NCBI GenBank assembly: GCA_033439265.1
Contig: JAVTVX010000004.1
Coordinates: 22,887,201-22,951,200 of the forward strand
Direction: 5' to 3'
From: Dillenia suffruticosa
Lineage: Eukaryota > Streptophyta > Magnoliopsida > Dilleniales > Dilleniaceae
DNA: 64,000 nt
This document shows, piece by piece, positions 25,678-38,134 of the stretch (position 1 is its first letter; each line of letters starts with the position of its first letter). The translations under genes and the position numbers were made by a program. Under the pieces are notes generated by a model. That model worked only from the letters and a program-made list of their open reading frames with translations. It did not search any database and was not told the DNA's origin.

Positions 25678-27947
25678 ATGAAGTCACATGCAAGATTATT
25701 AGCAATGGAAGAAGGGAAGGATCCAAAAACAGGAAACTCAGCAAAGGCTTTTCCTCTTAAAGTTTTACAATTTGTCTTGATGTTTTTATTCACGGGTCTT
25801 GCATGTTCGCTTGCTAGTATATACACACTAAAGTATTTCGGGGGACATGATGTTGCTCCTGTCGCAAAGTCTGCATTTTTGCCTTGTTTTGAAGAGCCAA
25901 ACAAATTAGAGCGTTGGATTAGGCCTCCGTCAAATTTGATGCATCCAATGAATGATACGGAATTGCTTTGGAGGGCTTCACTGGTCCCGCAAATTAAGGA
26001 CTACCCCTTTGAGAGGACTCCCAAGATAGCTTTCATGTTCTTGACTAGAGGACCTCTTCCAATGGCAGCTCTTTGGGAAAGGTTTTTTAAGGGTCATGAA
26101 GGGCTTTACTCAATTTATATTCATTCTCTGCCGTCTTATATGGCAGATTTTCCACCTTCATCAGTATTCTATGGCAGACAAATTCCCAGTCAGGTATCAG
26201 CCGATGTCTTCACCCCCTAACTTCTTCTATATGCTCTCTCTATATTTACTGTTTTCTGATTGGTACTTGAGTCATGATGTGCTTGTTTTATGATATAATT
26301 TCTCTGATCTTTGTTTCTTATCATCAGTTTTTTCATTTACATAATTTGCTTGGGAGCGTTGCGCAGGCTAGAGGTTTGAGAGAGAATAACGAAGGCTTAG
26401 TATTAGACTTCTTTAATGATATGTGGACAGAATTGGAAAGAGTAAAGAAAGTTGCAGACTTGCTTATTTGAAGATGCATTTTGAGCAACTTCAAGTTGAG
26501 ATGCTAGTTTAGGTAGAATTGATCTTATAGGAAGAAAAGCTTTACCTCTTTTTAATATTTGAATATCTTTGAAAAGTTTTTGGTCCATTTTGTTGAATAA
26601 TTTACAGGCTTTTCCCTTTTTCCAATTTGATACGTAACCTTGATAGGTAATACAATGTCCTTAATGCCAAAACACATTTGTCCTTTTTCTTCTGAAAACA
26701 AATAGAAAGAAATTCATGCATCGTCTTTGATAGTCTGAGTTCATGTTCACAAAATAGACTAAGAACTGTTTTCTAAGCTAGCTATACAGATCAATGCGCT
26801 TAGTTCCTTGCAGCAGAGGAAGTTCAGATTTCAGTCTCTAGTGCCTTCTACTATCTACCGACTTGTTTGGTAGAGAAGGATAAAAGATCAAGGCAAAATG
26901 ATTTTATCTTAAAATAAGTCAAAGGATATGATGAGAGGTAGTTAAACAAGATGTTTTTCACTTTTTGATAGTTGGATTGGGGTTAGGTTGGCAGTCAGTG
27001 TGAACCTATGACATTAAGCAGTTATGGTACAAGAAAAGGATTTTAGGTTTAGTTTAGTCCAATAGTTTGGAATTTATTTGAATATCATTAGATTTGAAGT
27101 AGTTTAATTGACAATTGAAAGAAATTAATAGTTGATGGATATTAAAATGGAAGTATAATTGAGTAAATCACTAATTACCCAAGTCCTCTGCATCTATAGT
27201 TTATTTGTTTGGGTCTTCGACAGCATGCGTTACTTTTTTTTCCTCTTATTGAAGAAATTGATTTGCTATTTTTGACCAAATCAGTTAAACATCCCTAAAT
27301 TTTTGCAGGAAGTGGAATGGGGAATGATGAGCATGTGTGATGCAGAGAGAAGACTCCTAGCTAATGCTTTGCTCGATTTTGCCAACGAGCGATTTGTTCT
27401 TATTTCAGAGGCATGTATTCCTCTCCGCAACTTCAGCACTATTTATGACTACCTTATGAACTCCCAGCATGGCTTCATGAGTGTTTATGATGATCCGGGA
27501 CCTTGTGGGAGAGGTCGATACAACTGGAACATGGCTCCCTTGATTGTCCTCGAGCAATGGCGCAAAGGATCACAGTGGTTTGAAGTCAACCGAAGGCTCG
27601 CTGTGGACATAGTCAAGGACACACTCTTCTATCCAACATTCAGTGAGTTCTGTAGACCAGTTTGTTATAATGATGAACACTACTTCCCAACAATGCTCAG
27701 CATGCAATCTCCGCAACTTCTAGCAAACAGGAGCATCACTTGGGTAGACTGGTCAAGAGGTGGTGCTCATCCAGCCACATTTGGGCAGCCTGATATTACC
27801 AAGGAATTCTTGATGAGAATTATCCATGGGGAAAGTTGCATTTACAAAGACCGACAGACTAACAATTGTTTTCTTTTTGCAAGAAAGTTTGCTCCAAATG
27901 CCCTTGATCCACTATTAGAATTGGCATCTGAAGTTTTCTCATTTTGA
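25678..27947 (+). CDS. Core-2/I-branching beta-1,6-GlcNAc-transferase-like protein (GT14)
   Basis: Two exons, 25678-26193 and 27309-27947, give 384 aa. The start is the ATG of [15 protein letters not shown], the usual opening of this plant family. The frame is open further upstream but without another ATG. It is a type II membrane protein: a short basic cytosolic tail, one membrane segment (about residues 29-52), then a lumenal catalytic domain. Recognisable family blocks are [39 protein letters not shown] (across the splice), [23 protein letters not shown] and [12 protein letters not shown]. The family is named from animal enzymes that branch O-glycans and poly-LacNAc. The plant members probably act in the Golgi, but their substrate is largely unestablished. 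Intron length is 1115 bp. Confidence 0.93.
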
Positions 27948-28398
27948 AAAATTTTTCTCTGGATGCATGAATGAGAGAGCTGGGAGCCTTGTAGCACCGG
28001 GAAGATCCATCCTCCACTGCCCAAAGGAAGCTAAAGCTAATGTTACTTTCTCTTATCTCGGCTTTCCCAAAAACTCACTTGTCCAAGTATCTCTATTCTT
28101 TCTATTGTATAGAAGATTAGAGTCTGCATTCAGGAGTAGTTCATGGTAGAATAATGACCAAGGCAATGTAACTGTTCTGTACCATATCTGATAGATGTTC
28201 AATCACCATCTCCTTGGACTGCAAAATTGCAAAATTTTTTGTCATAATTGAGGTATTACCGTCTATAATAAAATTGCAAGTTTAAGAGGTATTTTTGATC
28301 GTCTCCCTTCCTTTGATTCATTAGAGCTCCAGCATAGGGAAATATTCCTGGCAGGAAGAGTAACAAAATAATTAGATCAAAAAACAGGTGAATGTATG

Positions 28399-28469
28399 CA
28401 CTAGGAGGAGGGCTTCAACCTCCAACCTTGTGGTTAACAGCCACACTGTGTTAATGATTTTTCCTCTGC
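28399..28469 (-). pseudogene. tRNA-Asn(GUU) pseudogene
   Basis: On the minus strand there is an intact anticodon arm (TGTGG, loop CTGTTAA with anticodon GTT, CCACA) and an intact T arm (GGAGG, loop TTGAAGC, CCTCC). The overall length of about 71 nt is close to a real tRNA. The anticodon-to-T-arm part resembles the nuclear plant tRNA-Asn. The D arm (AAAATCATTAACACA) is not recognisable, the acceptor strands pair poorly and the T loop has TTG in place of TTC. The gene should therefore be dead. It could alternatively be the head of a tRNA-derived retroposon. Confidence 0.65.
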
Positions 28470-28474
28470 AAAAA

Positions 28475-29150
28475 ATGTTCAGAACCCAAACTAACGATCT
28501 CCACAATATGATTTACAAGGTTGTATCCAAGATAACTCCATACCAGGATTGAGCCCCATTCTGATAAGCTGATCTCCTCCTAAAGGTCGACATGGATAAA
28601 GCTTATGATAAGCTAGAAAGGTCATTCATAAAAGAAATATAAATACGTGTTACTTGCATTTAATTTTGATCCTATTTTACATGATTGCATTTAATTTTAT
28701 AATAGGAGCCCCTTACGGCGTTTCTTCAAATCTCAAACAGAAACACCCAATTTCTCACCTCACATTCATTCTTTATATCAAGGTTCCCTCAAGAATTTTT
28801 CTCAAGGCAAAGAATGATGGTCTCATCCAGGGAATCCAGGTTTCTGGGGGGGAACAAAGCAATTTCTCACCTTAGGTTTGCAGACGTTCTAATTGCCCTT
28901 TTTAGGACCCAACAGTTTGACATCAACATTACTAAAAGACGAAATACATGTAAATTATCCAAACATTTTGAAAATTTGATGTTCATGAATTACTTCTGAG
29001 GACATTTTTGGTATAACACACTGATGCACTTTATTGCAGAAAATTAATGATTTTCTAGAAAATCATGTATCAGTACAGCATGGGGGCCTGGGGGGTCTGC
29101 TGCAACAGTAGGAGGTTCACACCAAGAAAGGGAATCAGATTTTCACTCAA
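28475..29150. other. spacer, no gene seen
   Basis: Between the tRNA pseudogene and the hydrolase pseudogene. Only short reading frames without recognisable content. Confidence 0.5.
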
Positions 29151-29823
29151 TTTGTTAGTTGTGGTTGGAGAAGATGCCTCACTGCCAGAGTTGCGTAAAG
29201 TGCTGAACCATAAGGAAGTGCAACTTCATTGACTTGGAAGAAAGGCGAGTGCGCGAAATGGAGCTGTTCATGCGTGCTATTCAGCATGCCAGGGAAGTAA
29301 TGATACTAGGTGATGGCCTCTTCAAAAAATGCAGAATCTTCTGTGCAGCACAAGCACTCGACTTCTCTAACATTGTTTGTGCCAACTATGTCCTCTGCAA
29401 CTTTAAGGAAGTGCTCGTGCGGTTAGGATATAAAGATGGATCCATTAACATGAAATCGTCATGTTGCATATGCTGCACAGCTGTTGTTATTACATGTTTA
29501 TCAAAGATATTAGTGTAGACGTCAAAACTAAATCATGGGAACTAGTTTAGGGGAAACCTCTTCAATTCATTGCCCGAGGAAGTTTAAGGTTTTATGTGAG
29601 AAGGTTCAGAAAGTGCCACCAGGCAGCAATAGTAACCCATTCTGGAATACCATTCACTGCATTGCCTCCTGGAATCATCCCAACTGTTACCACCTGCAAT
29701 GCCATGTCAAATTACAAAATTGCTTAATCTGATTCAATGGAGAAGACAGAAGATACCTGTGGATCCAATGGGTTAGCTTCTTGTGAAACAAGATATTGTA
29801 AGCTAACAACAATATTTGAAGCT

Positions 29824-30781
29824 GTCTATTAAAAATATTTGAATATGGTTTTGATACCATATTAAAAATTGAAAACAATATAAGAATATGAAAGTCTAAT
29901 ATTTTATTATTTTAATATAATATTATAATATATTGGATTTATATAGAAATCATTATTATAAATACAAAAATAAATATTACAAATATAGAAATAAAAAAGT
30001 CAAATTTTCTCAAAATCAAATCAATAATTGATTTGATTTTAATAAATAATATTTTTTAAATATTTTCAAAACATATAATATTTTATAATATTTCCTCAAA
30101 TTTATATGATATAATAAAAATCATTTAAATTTGAAAAAAACAATAAATATATGCTAACGTGGCTAAAAACATATTTTTGAACCCTAAAGAAAGCTTTTTC
30201 CATAACGGACTTGAAATCTTCTGGATGTAAATTGAAGAGCAACTTTTTCAGGAGCAGATCAGGAATGTTCTAGAGGGATGAGTGGGTGCATATTGAAGAC
30301 TAATTTTTTTTCCAAAATGGATCAAACGCCTTTTGAAGGTGCATGTAGACACCAAACGCCTTTTGAAGGCGCATGTAGACACATGAATGATTGTCTATTT
30401 TAACATTTTTTATAAAAAAAAAAACTCTGATATCACGGCTCTAATACCATATAAAAAATGATTGAATATAACTATGATATTATATCAAAGAAAGCTATAA
30501 TACCATATTAAGATTATTTGAATATAACCATATGATATCATATTAAAAATTGCTAGCAATATAACAATACGAAAACTTAATATTCTATTATTTTAATGAA
30601 ATATTATAATATTATAGATTTATATAGAAAATATATTATTATAGATGCGGAAATAAATATTATAAATATAAAAATAAAAAATTTAAAATATTTTTAAAAA
30701 TCATATCATTAGTTGATCTAATTTTGATATATTATATTTTTTAAAAATATTTTTAAAATATAAGATATCTTGTAACATCAC
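29824..30781 (-). mobile_element. TRIM-like LTR element, copy B, splitting pseudogene exon 3
   Basis: The insertion interrupts exon 3 of the hydrolase pseudogene. Two direct repeats of about 245 bp or more (about 29856-30100 and 30531-30775) share GATA[C/T]CATATTAAAAATTG, TATTATTTTAAT[A/G] and TTTATATAGAAA. Between them lie about 430 bp without coding capacity. At about 30436-30450 the minus strand reads TGGTATTAGAGCC, one mismatch from the tRNA-iMet primer-binding site TGGTATCAGAGCC, at the expected position beside an LTR. About 6 bp of the host exon appear lost. Target duplication is not clear. Confidence 0.6.
30323..30382. repeat. 30-bp tandem duplication inside TRIM-like copy B
   Basis: Units 30323-30352 and 30353-30382 differ at one base. 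Each begins CAAACGCCTTTTGAAGG. Confidence 0.9.
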
Positions 30782-31512
30782 GTTGTACCCATCGAAAGGC
30801 AAAGCCGCATGACTCCCACTTTCCACTTATTACTACTGCCTTAAAATGGCCACCCCCAGCCATAACGCTATACTAACTCTGGAGGCCGCTTCATGTACGG
30901 GCACGGTCGGGTGGGCATGCAACCAAAAGATAGCATCAACATTCTCCAGTATTCCAGCATCTAACATTTTATTAGCTCCTTCCTTCCCTTCCTCGGCTGG
31001 TTGAAACACTAGAAGAAGCCTTTGTTCCCTATTAAAAAGTAGCAAACTGAGGCGGAACTAGGTTTGCAGGTCTTGCAGTATCATGATTTCAGTAAACAAG
31101 GTAGAAAACTGAGAATGTTGGTCTGATTACTTAAAAAATCAGTCAGTAGCTACAAATATAAAACATAGAATTTTGAAAAGAAAAAGGGATACAGAATTGA
31201 TTCTTTTTTTTTGTGGTCTCGCATCAGCATATAAACTTTTTTTAGTGTTTGATTAACCGACATTCAAAATTATATTCTAATTAATACGACTCGAGTTACA
31301 ATCGGACCTTCTATAGAAGAGGTCTCCCAAAATATTTCTTTTGATTTCCAAGATAACATAGACACTATTTAAACAAGTGACAACATTTAAATCAGCAACT
31401 CTTCCTGATATTCTTGAAGCATCTTTGCAGCACCAAGAAGCATCACGACATGGGCATCATGCCCGCAAGCATGCAACTTTGCTCTTGTGTTCCCATTCCA
31501 CCATTTCCTTCA

Positions 31513-32433
31513 AAGCAATAAAGACACAAAATGAGATGCATGGCACATATAGTACCCTCTATAGTTACCATTGCGACACAATGTACAAAAGGTAAGACCA
31601 ACATCAAATATTGTTAATCATGAGTCAACAAAAACTGTGAAATTAATTCATAAAAGTTCCTTCCCCACTTATAAAATTTTAATAAAATCTATGGATTCTC
31701 GTTGGGCAATATTTAGAGGGTAAAAACGAAAAGAGACTAGGAAAAGCCAACAAATACTGCAATTTCTTTCTTTTTTTTTTGTGAAAAGTTCCCTCTAGCC
31801 AACCGTATAATCAACATTTTATTCAATATTTTAAAACTCTAGATCAACAACATAATTGATGGCAAAGAGAATATATGTGAATTTTGTAATGGTATTTTCG
31901 AATTTAGTTTTTGGGCTAAAAATGTGTATTTTAAGATATACTTTTCTATTCTAGATTGATCTTTTGTACCAGACTATGTCTCCCCTTTGGTATGTTATTT
32001 TCTATTTTGTACCAGGTGACACTTTCATTCAATTTTGTGCCAGAAAGAGACTTTCTGTTCCTGCGCTGTTGAGCCTATAGGGGCCTATATGATAACAGCA
32101 CCAAGCACCGGACTGGGGAATTCCCAAACCACAAAATTTCCCAAGCAAGTATAGAGAGTTCAAAGTGAATTTTTTGGTGAAATGATAAGATTTTCTGGGA
32201 CCAATTTGTTGTAGCACAGATATATACTCTGTCGCTGATAAATTAGTAATTTCAATCATTTTAAGTCTGCTCATGATCCCTGGTAGAACTGAAGTATAGA
32301 ATGCCATGTTAAATCCAGGCACCATCAAGAATAATCAAGGTTGTTACGATACAGATTCATATATAAATCAAATTAGTGGTACACCAAGTGTTTCCTGCAA
32401 TCGAAATGCAGAGATTCAAACAAGAAACAACCC
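31513..32433. other. spacer between the tandem hydrolase copies
   Basis: No gene seen. The right part (about 32030-32430) probably includes the 3' UTR of the minus-strand hydrolase gene. Confidence 0.5.
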
Positions 32434-35400
32434 TCACAGTTCATCATGAAGTTTTCTTTCTGCTAACAAAATTTTTGATTGGTGTTGGAGAAGATGTGTC
32501 AATGCAACTGATGCGTGAAGTGCTGCACCATAAGGGAGTACATCTTCATTGATTTGGAAGTAAGGAGAATGTATTGATGGGAGCTTTCCACGTGTGTTGT
32601 TCTGCATACCAAGGAAGAAGAAGTATCCGGGGATGACCTCTTGGTAAAATGAAAAATCTTCTGACCCCATTAGGGGTTGCATTTCTTGTACATTGTGAAT
32701 GCCAAGCATATTGCCTGCAACTTGGCGGAAGTGCCCATGTAGCTCTTTATTGTTTATGGTTGGAGGAAATAAAGGATTTTCTTCTAAGAAATCGACGGTG
32801 GCATTGCATCTAAACACTGCTGCTTGCCCTGTTATGACCTGTTTAATGAAGACGATTAGCATCTAATGTTAAAGCTAACAGATGAAGGCTAGACACTCAA
32901 AGATAAAGATAAATGATATTAAGCATGGGTATTGAAGCCATTGAGATAGGAAAGATCATTCCAATACAACTAAAGAAATTCTCAAAAAATATAGTAGCAT
33001 AAGATGTTGCACAAGAAAGGAATAAAAGGGAATATAAGGAAAGCCATTATTGCATTTCAAATCATGAGCATAAGCCAATTATGTCATTCCCATACGGAAG
33101 CAGATAGACGCTTGGAATGCTGTTCAATGCAACAAGTCCTACAATGCATATGAGAATCATGCACAAGTGTGCTATTAATATGAAGTACAAAGCTACATAT
33201 CACCCAAGAATTCAATAAAATTTCTTCCTTACTTTTTGTAGAAAAGAATATTATTCCTTGTTTTTTGCAACCAAAAGATTCTCTAAATTTGTTCTTATGA
33301 TTAATAGGTGTGATGAATTGGTAAAATTATTTAAGTGATGTGCAGCGGCGTCCTACTAGGAATCTCTTCATAGCTCATATACATCAAATGCTAGCTTTTT
33401 CCTCTTTCCAGCTAGCTATGACATGTAATAAAAGGAAATCATAGTTTGACATTAATAGGACTAGCATTGCAAGATCCCTTCGGAAGATCAAAAGCCACTG
33501 CCAATCATCTCCAGAAGACAACATCAGGGGGCCTATAGATTTCATCAAAAGCAAAGGTGATATGATAGTGTCAAGAGGGTGCTCTTCGAGCAGATAGGAC
33601 ATTGAGAGAGAACTATATATACCTCTTCAATTCGCTGCTTGAGTTGCCTTAAGCTTTCATATGAGAAGGCTCGGAAAGTGCCACCAATAATAACCGAGTC
33701 TGGAATAACATTGAATGCATCACCTCCTTGAAACTTTGCAACCGTTACCACCTGCAATTGCATGCCAAATGCCAACCAAACTCTTTACATGGAAAACATA
33801 AGAAAGCCAGATCCAAGTAAATTTAACATAAAAAAGCACTGAAAAGAGGACAAAAAGGATGAACTTCTCTGAAACTTGCACTGTGAACAAATTCAAGGAT
33901 GATAATGCTAGTTACGAGATCAAAAGTGAACACCTATTTGATTGAATAGGTGCCTCATCTTTGGAAACATCAAGAAGATTCACGGATGTGTCGCTGAAAG
34001 CTAGGAACTTGATGATACAACAACAACAACAAACTGAACCTTAATCCCAATACTTTGAAGTCAGCCATTTGAGAGACAAATATGAAGATAATTAAAATAA
34101 ATAAATAAATACAAAGCTAGGAACTTGGTGATAACCCAGGATGAGAGTTATTAGCAACGTCACATGCTTCTTGTCTCTAAGAATTCAAGATTCTTGAACT
34201 ATAATGTCTCTAGTCAAAGAATTTGCTTGACAATAGCGCAAACTATCTTGCACTTCTGTATGTCTGCACAAGATTAGATCAGAAGAAGAATACAGCATGT
34301 CACAAATAAATGCTTCATGTTAGCTCTTTCATTCCCCCCCCCCCAACCAGCAAGCACATTCATGTGAACTTCTTGTCCCCCAGACACAAGCTTGAATGAA
34401 CTTTTCCATCATTTCGATTTTATTAACACACTAAATACTGTGGTTCAGATCCAAAAGTGATGCTGTTCTAAATTCAGGCCGACTCTGTGATGTGGCCACC
34501 CAACAAATCTATAGAAGTAACTTCACGAGGATATTTTAACAGAATTTGGATAGGAAAAAATTAAAAGCCAATGCAGTGAATCTAGCAGTTGAGCATTACA
34601 GAAGTTCAATGCAAAACAAGGATTTACTTCAATGACTAAAGCATCACCATATGATGGAGAACATGATTAAGAAAATGAGATTTGACACAGAGGACAAAGC
34701 ATACCTGGGAATCCAATGGATCAGCTTCTCTTGAAACAAGATGTTGTAAGCTAACAACAATATTTGAAGCTGCTAATATTGGGTCTATAGAATGCTGAGG
34801 AATAGCTGCATGACCCCCCTTTCCACTTATTACTGCCTTAAAGAAGCCACTTCCAGCCAAAAGAGGACCAGGTCTGGTTGCCACTTCACCTATTGGTAAG
34901 TCATTGTGGACATGCAACCCATAGATAGCATCAACACTCTTCAGCACCCCAGCATCTATCATTTTCTTTGCCCCTCCACTGCCTTCCTCAGCGGGTTGAA
35001 AGATAAGAAGCACTGTTCCCTGTTGAAACAACAAATTTAGATTAACAATCATGAGAGAGAGAGAGAATGTAATGCACCAACATCACAAAATTTATAATTT
35101 AGTCATGAACACTCCAAAGAGGGTAGTTTGTCTATTGTGCTTAATGGGCCTCAGATGATACAGAATCACAAACTAAACCTGGTTAACTGAAAATAATTAC
35201 TGATAAGGACAAATAGAAAAAGAGAATTAGGACTAGGAGTACTGAATAGCTTGGAACATTGACTATCTTTGAGAATATAGCACGTACTTTAGCAAATAAA
35301 TAGCATAAAAGGAATTAAATAGAATAACACAAGAAAGTGATAAGGATCAAACCTGCAACTCATCCCGATGTTCTTGAAGTAACTTTGCAGCTCCAAGAAG

Positions 35401-36203
35401 CATTGCAACATGAGCATCATGCCCACAACCATGCATCTTCCCCGGAACTTTGCTCTTATGTTCCCACTCCACCATTTCCTTCAAAAGTTAAAGGGAATAA
35501 CATGAACTACATAACCCCATCAAGATACACAACAGGGCACCTCCAAAACCTTAATCATATTAGGGGTGAAACCAGCATGACCAAGCTAGGTAATGAAGAG
35601 GTGGGCTCAAATGACGGGCACAAATGCCCATTTAACAATTCAGAAAATTACCGTATTATCAAAAGGCAAAAAGTGCCCACAAACATAAAATAAATACTCA
35701 ATCAAGATATTTAATTTGCCATTTCGAAAACCCTAATTATACTACCTTACCTAAACAATGTGCAGTCAACGACTCCAACACAAACTCAAACTAAAATACG
35801 AGTGGATCTAGAACACAAATTCAGTCCGCAGAATCGATCATACCTGCAGAGGAAGAGCATCCATATCTGCTCTAATTGCAACAAAAGGAGGCTTCCCAGT
35901 GCCAATAGAGCCGACAACACCAGTAACTGCAGTTGGGTACTTGTAGCTAATTCCCAAGGTGTCAAGTTCAGCTCTAATTAGTCTACTTGTCTCAAATTCT
36001 TCGAAACCCAGTTCAGGATTCTCATGTATCTTTCTTCTGATTTTCACCATCCAATCAGAAACTTCTGATTTCTTAGCCAAATTGAGAAAATTTTTGGGAA
36101 TTTCTGAAACCCCATTTGGGGTTTCAGTGGAAAACGAAAAGATGGGTGCAAGAGAAAAGAAGTAGAGGACCAAAGCCGGGAAACCCCAGTTGAGAAAAGT
36201 CAT
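32434..36203 (-). CDS. IAA-amino acid hydrolase, ILR1/IAR3-like (M20 peptidase family)
   Basis: Five exons: 36203-35844, 35478-35353, 35019-34705, 33751-33623 and 32838-32434. Every junction is in phase 0 and the total is 444 aa. The family splits amide-linked auxin conjugates (for some members jasmonate conjugates) to release the free hormone. Visible features: a signal peptide (hydrophobic to about residue 24), [19 protein letters not shown] (D113), MHGCGHDAH (C138, H140), QPAEEG (E173-E174), GLHVH (H198/H200), GKGGHAAIP and MGSEDF (about 367-372). These include the expected metal-binding Cys, His and Glu. The protein ends KLHDEL, an ER-retention signal. Length is normal. Immediately downstream (29.15-31.5 kb) lies its decayed tandem copy. 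Substrate preference cannot be read from sequence. Confidence 0.95.
33997..34131 (-). mobile_element. 97-bp RTE 3'-end insertion with target duplication, in hydrolase intron 3
   Basis: The element (34016-34112) reads on the minus strand (ATTT)n, then GGGATTAAGGTTCAG, then (TTG)n, the 3' end of plant RTE LINEs. Flanks AAAGCTAGGAACTTGATGA (33997-34015) and AAAGCTAGGAACTTGGTGA (34113-34131) match at 18 of 19 positions. It is a heavily 5'-truncated LINE copy, or a SINE borrowing the RTE tail, in the sense of the host gene. Confidence 0.85.
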
Positions 36204-36262
36204 AGAGTTCTGGTTACTTGGATTGGAATTCGCTTTTCGGGACAAGGGTTTTCTTCAAGGTG

Positions 36263-36270
36263 TATATATA
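36263..36270 (-). promoter_or_regulatory. TATA-like box of the hydrolase gene, next to an (AC)n tract
   Basis: TATATATA, 60 bp upstream of the ATG on the minus strand. The adjoining (AC)n microsatellite at 36270-36288 lies directly upstream. Promoter spacing may vary with repeat length. Confidence 0.45.
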
Positions 36271-36289
36271 CACACACACACACACACAT

Positions 36290-38079
36290 ACATGTGTGAA
36301 TGGAATAATAAAAATTTGGGTATGGCTGCGCTGAAATGTATGCCTGTAATTTCCCGCGTGATGAGTGAGCCACATAGAACGCCTCCATCCACGTGCTTTA
36401 TATTTATTTTATTTTTTTTTCAAATCCACGTGCTTTATTATTTATTCTTATTTAAATTCCAAATCAATTTTTTTCTTTCATACATTAGAGTAATATATTC
36501 TTTTAAATAAACAATTTAGGTAACAAAAAAATTCTATTATATACATATTTTTATATATAATATAAATTTGATTCCGCGACAAATATAAATCAAAAAAATT
36601 AAATGACCAAAAGTAAGGAAAATTTTATATTATTTTTTTGTGTAAACGGATTTTTTTATAATCAACTAATATCTGGGTTTCACCTGATAAATCAGGTCTG
36701 AGTACTGTAAGACTCATTAAGAAATTGACTCTCTCAAATTCTATTTATTCATTTTCATGCTCAAATCTAAAATCTATGGTTAAAAAAATATTATGATTAA
36801 AGGAATACGACATCAAGATTAGTATTATTTTATTATTGAATAAAGTTGAAAATTTTTGTTCGGTCATTTTTTATAAATAATAACATTGATTTATTTTTAT
36901 ACATAAAATAGGATGCTTGTGGATTATTTTAATAAAAAGTTATCATATCCCATACAACTATCATATAAATTAGAGTTACCGTAAGTGAGCTATCAGGTAT
37001 AGTATAATAATTATAACTACTAAATTATATTTGCATAATCTATTTTATAATTTGGATAATTAATTTTTTTAATTTAAATATATTAATGTATAATAAAGTA
37101 TAATAAAATATAATATTAAAGATAAAGTACCATAGTAATTGCAACTTTAATAAATTTCTAATAAATTCACAAATGATTTTACTTATTTTTGCCCCGATAT
37201 ATCGTCTAAGTTAAAAAGGGGAAATCAATTTTTAAATTCATACCTCCGTAATTATCGGTCTTAAATCTGAATAAAGTAAGACAATTGCATAAGCTAACCA
37301 GTAAGCATAAGACTAAAATAAAAATTTATATATAGATCATTTATAAATTTATACATAGATCATTTATAATTTTTTATTAAATATATAAGAAATTAATATT
37401 AATTATTTTTGTATTATATATATAGCGCAAAAATTATGATTATATATACACTTATTAAGTTTCGAATATCAGATCTCGATAAAGATATTTGAACAAAAAC
37501 TCTTTATCACTCTATTGTCAAAATAATATTAATTATATCATTTTAAATGACCCAAATTTTGTCACTCAATTCAATTTGCAGCGTTTGACATGTGATATTA
37601 ACAACCATTTATCTGTCATTTAATGTTTATTTTAAGTTATTATTTTAGAAATTTCTTTTCAAAAAATATCTTTTTTTTTTTAATTCAACTCAATTAAAAT
37701 TTTATGGCAGAATTTGTATTAAACCAATTTCAATTTAGTTGTTCATCAACAATTATTTTTAAAAATTTTTAATTAACAATAGAGATAATTTGGTATATAA
37801 TAGGAAAAAAATATGTAATTTGAACATATTTATTTATTAATTGGAAAAAAAAAACCACTTATTTGTGTATTTTTTTTAATTTATGATTATTTCCTCAAAA
37901 GCCACAGGTAGTTTGGTAGCTTTACCTTGTTTGAAGACCTATCTTTTTAGTCATTTCATGAGAATATTTAGGTAGAAAATCCCAATTGAATACTTTTTTT
38001 TTTTTTGAATATTATACCATTACAATTATTTGAGTTGTGACTTTAGGTCAAATCTTCTTGTTATAATAATAATAATAAC

Positions 38080-38134
<55 letters not shown>

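Larger units (their letters stand above)
29154..31512 (-). pseudogene. partial tandem-duplicate pseudogene of the IAA-amino acid hydrolase
   Basis: Reading leftward on the minus strand, blocks match the intact gene at 32434-36203 in order: exon 2 at 31512-31377, exon 3 at about 31050-30782 and 29823-29743 (split by a 958-bp insertion), exon 4 at about 29698-29556 and exon 5 at about 29490-29154. Exon 1 and the C-terminal HDEL end are missing. The gap between exon 5 and exon 4 has shrunk to about 65 bp (784 in the intact gene). Catalytic blocks are eroded: the MHGCGHDAH region is interrupted, while QPAEEG is still readable. There are stops and frameshifts throughout. The order and strand show an old tandem duplication followed by decay. 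Confidence 0.88.

Noticed and set aside
25527..25904. 125-codon minus-strand frame
   Set aside because: Shadow of exon 1 of the GT14 gene.
26274..26471. Open frame inside the GT14 intron that could be an extra exon
   Set aside because: Joining exon 1 directly to 27309 reproduces the conserved IPSQ|EVEWG block, so no extra exon is needed.
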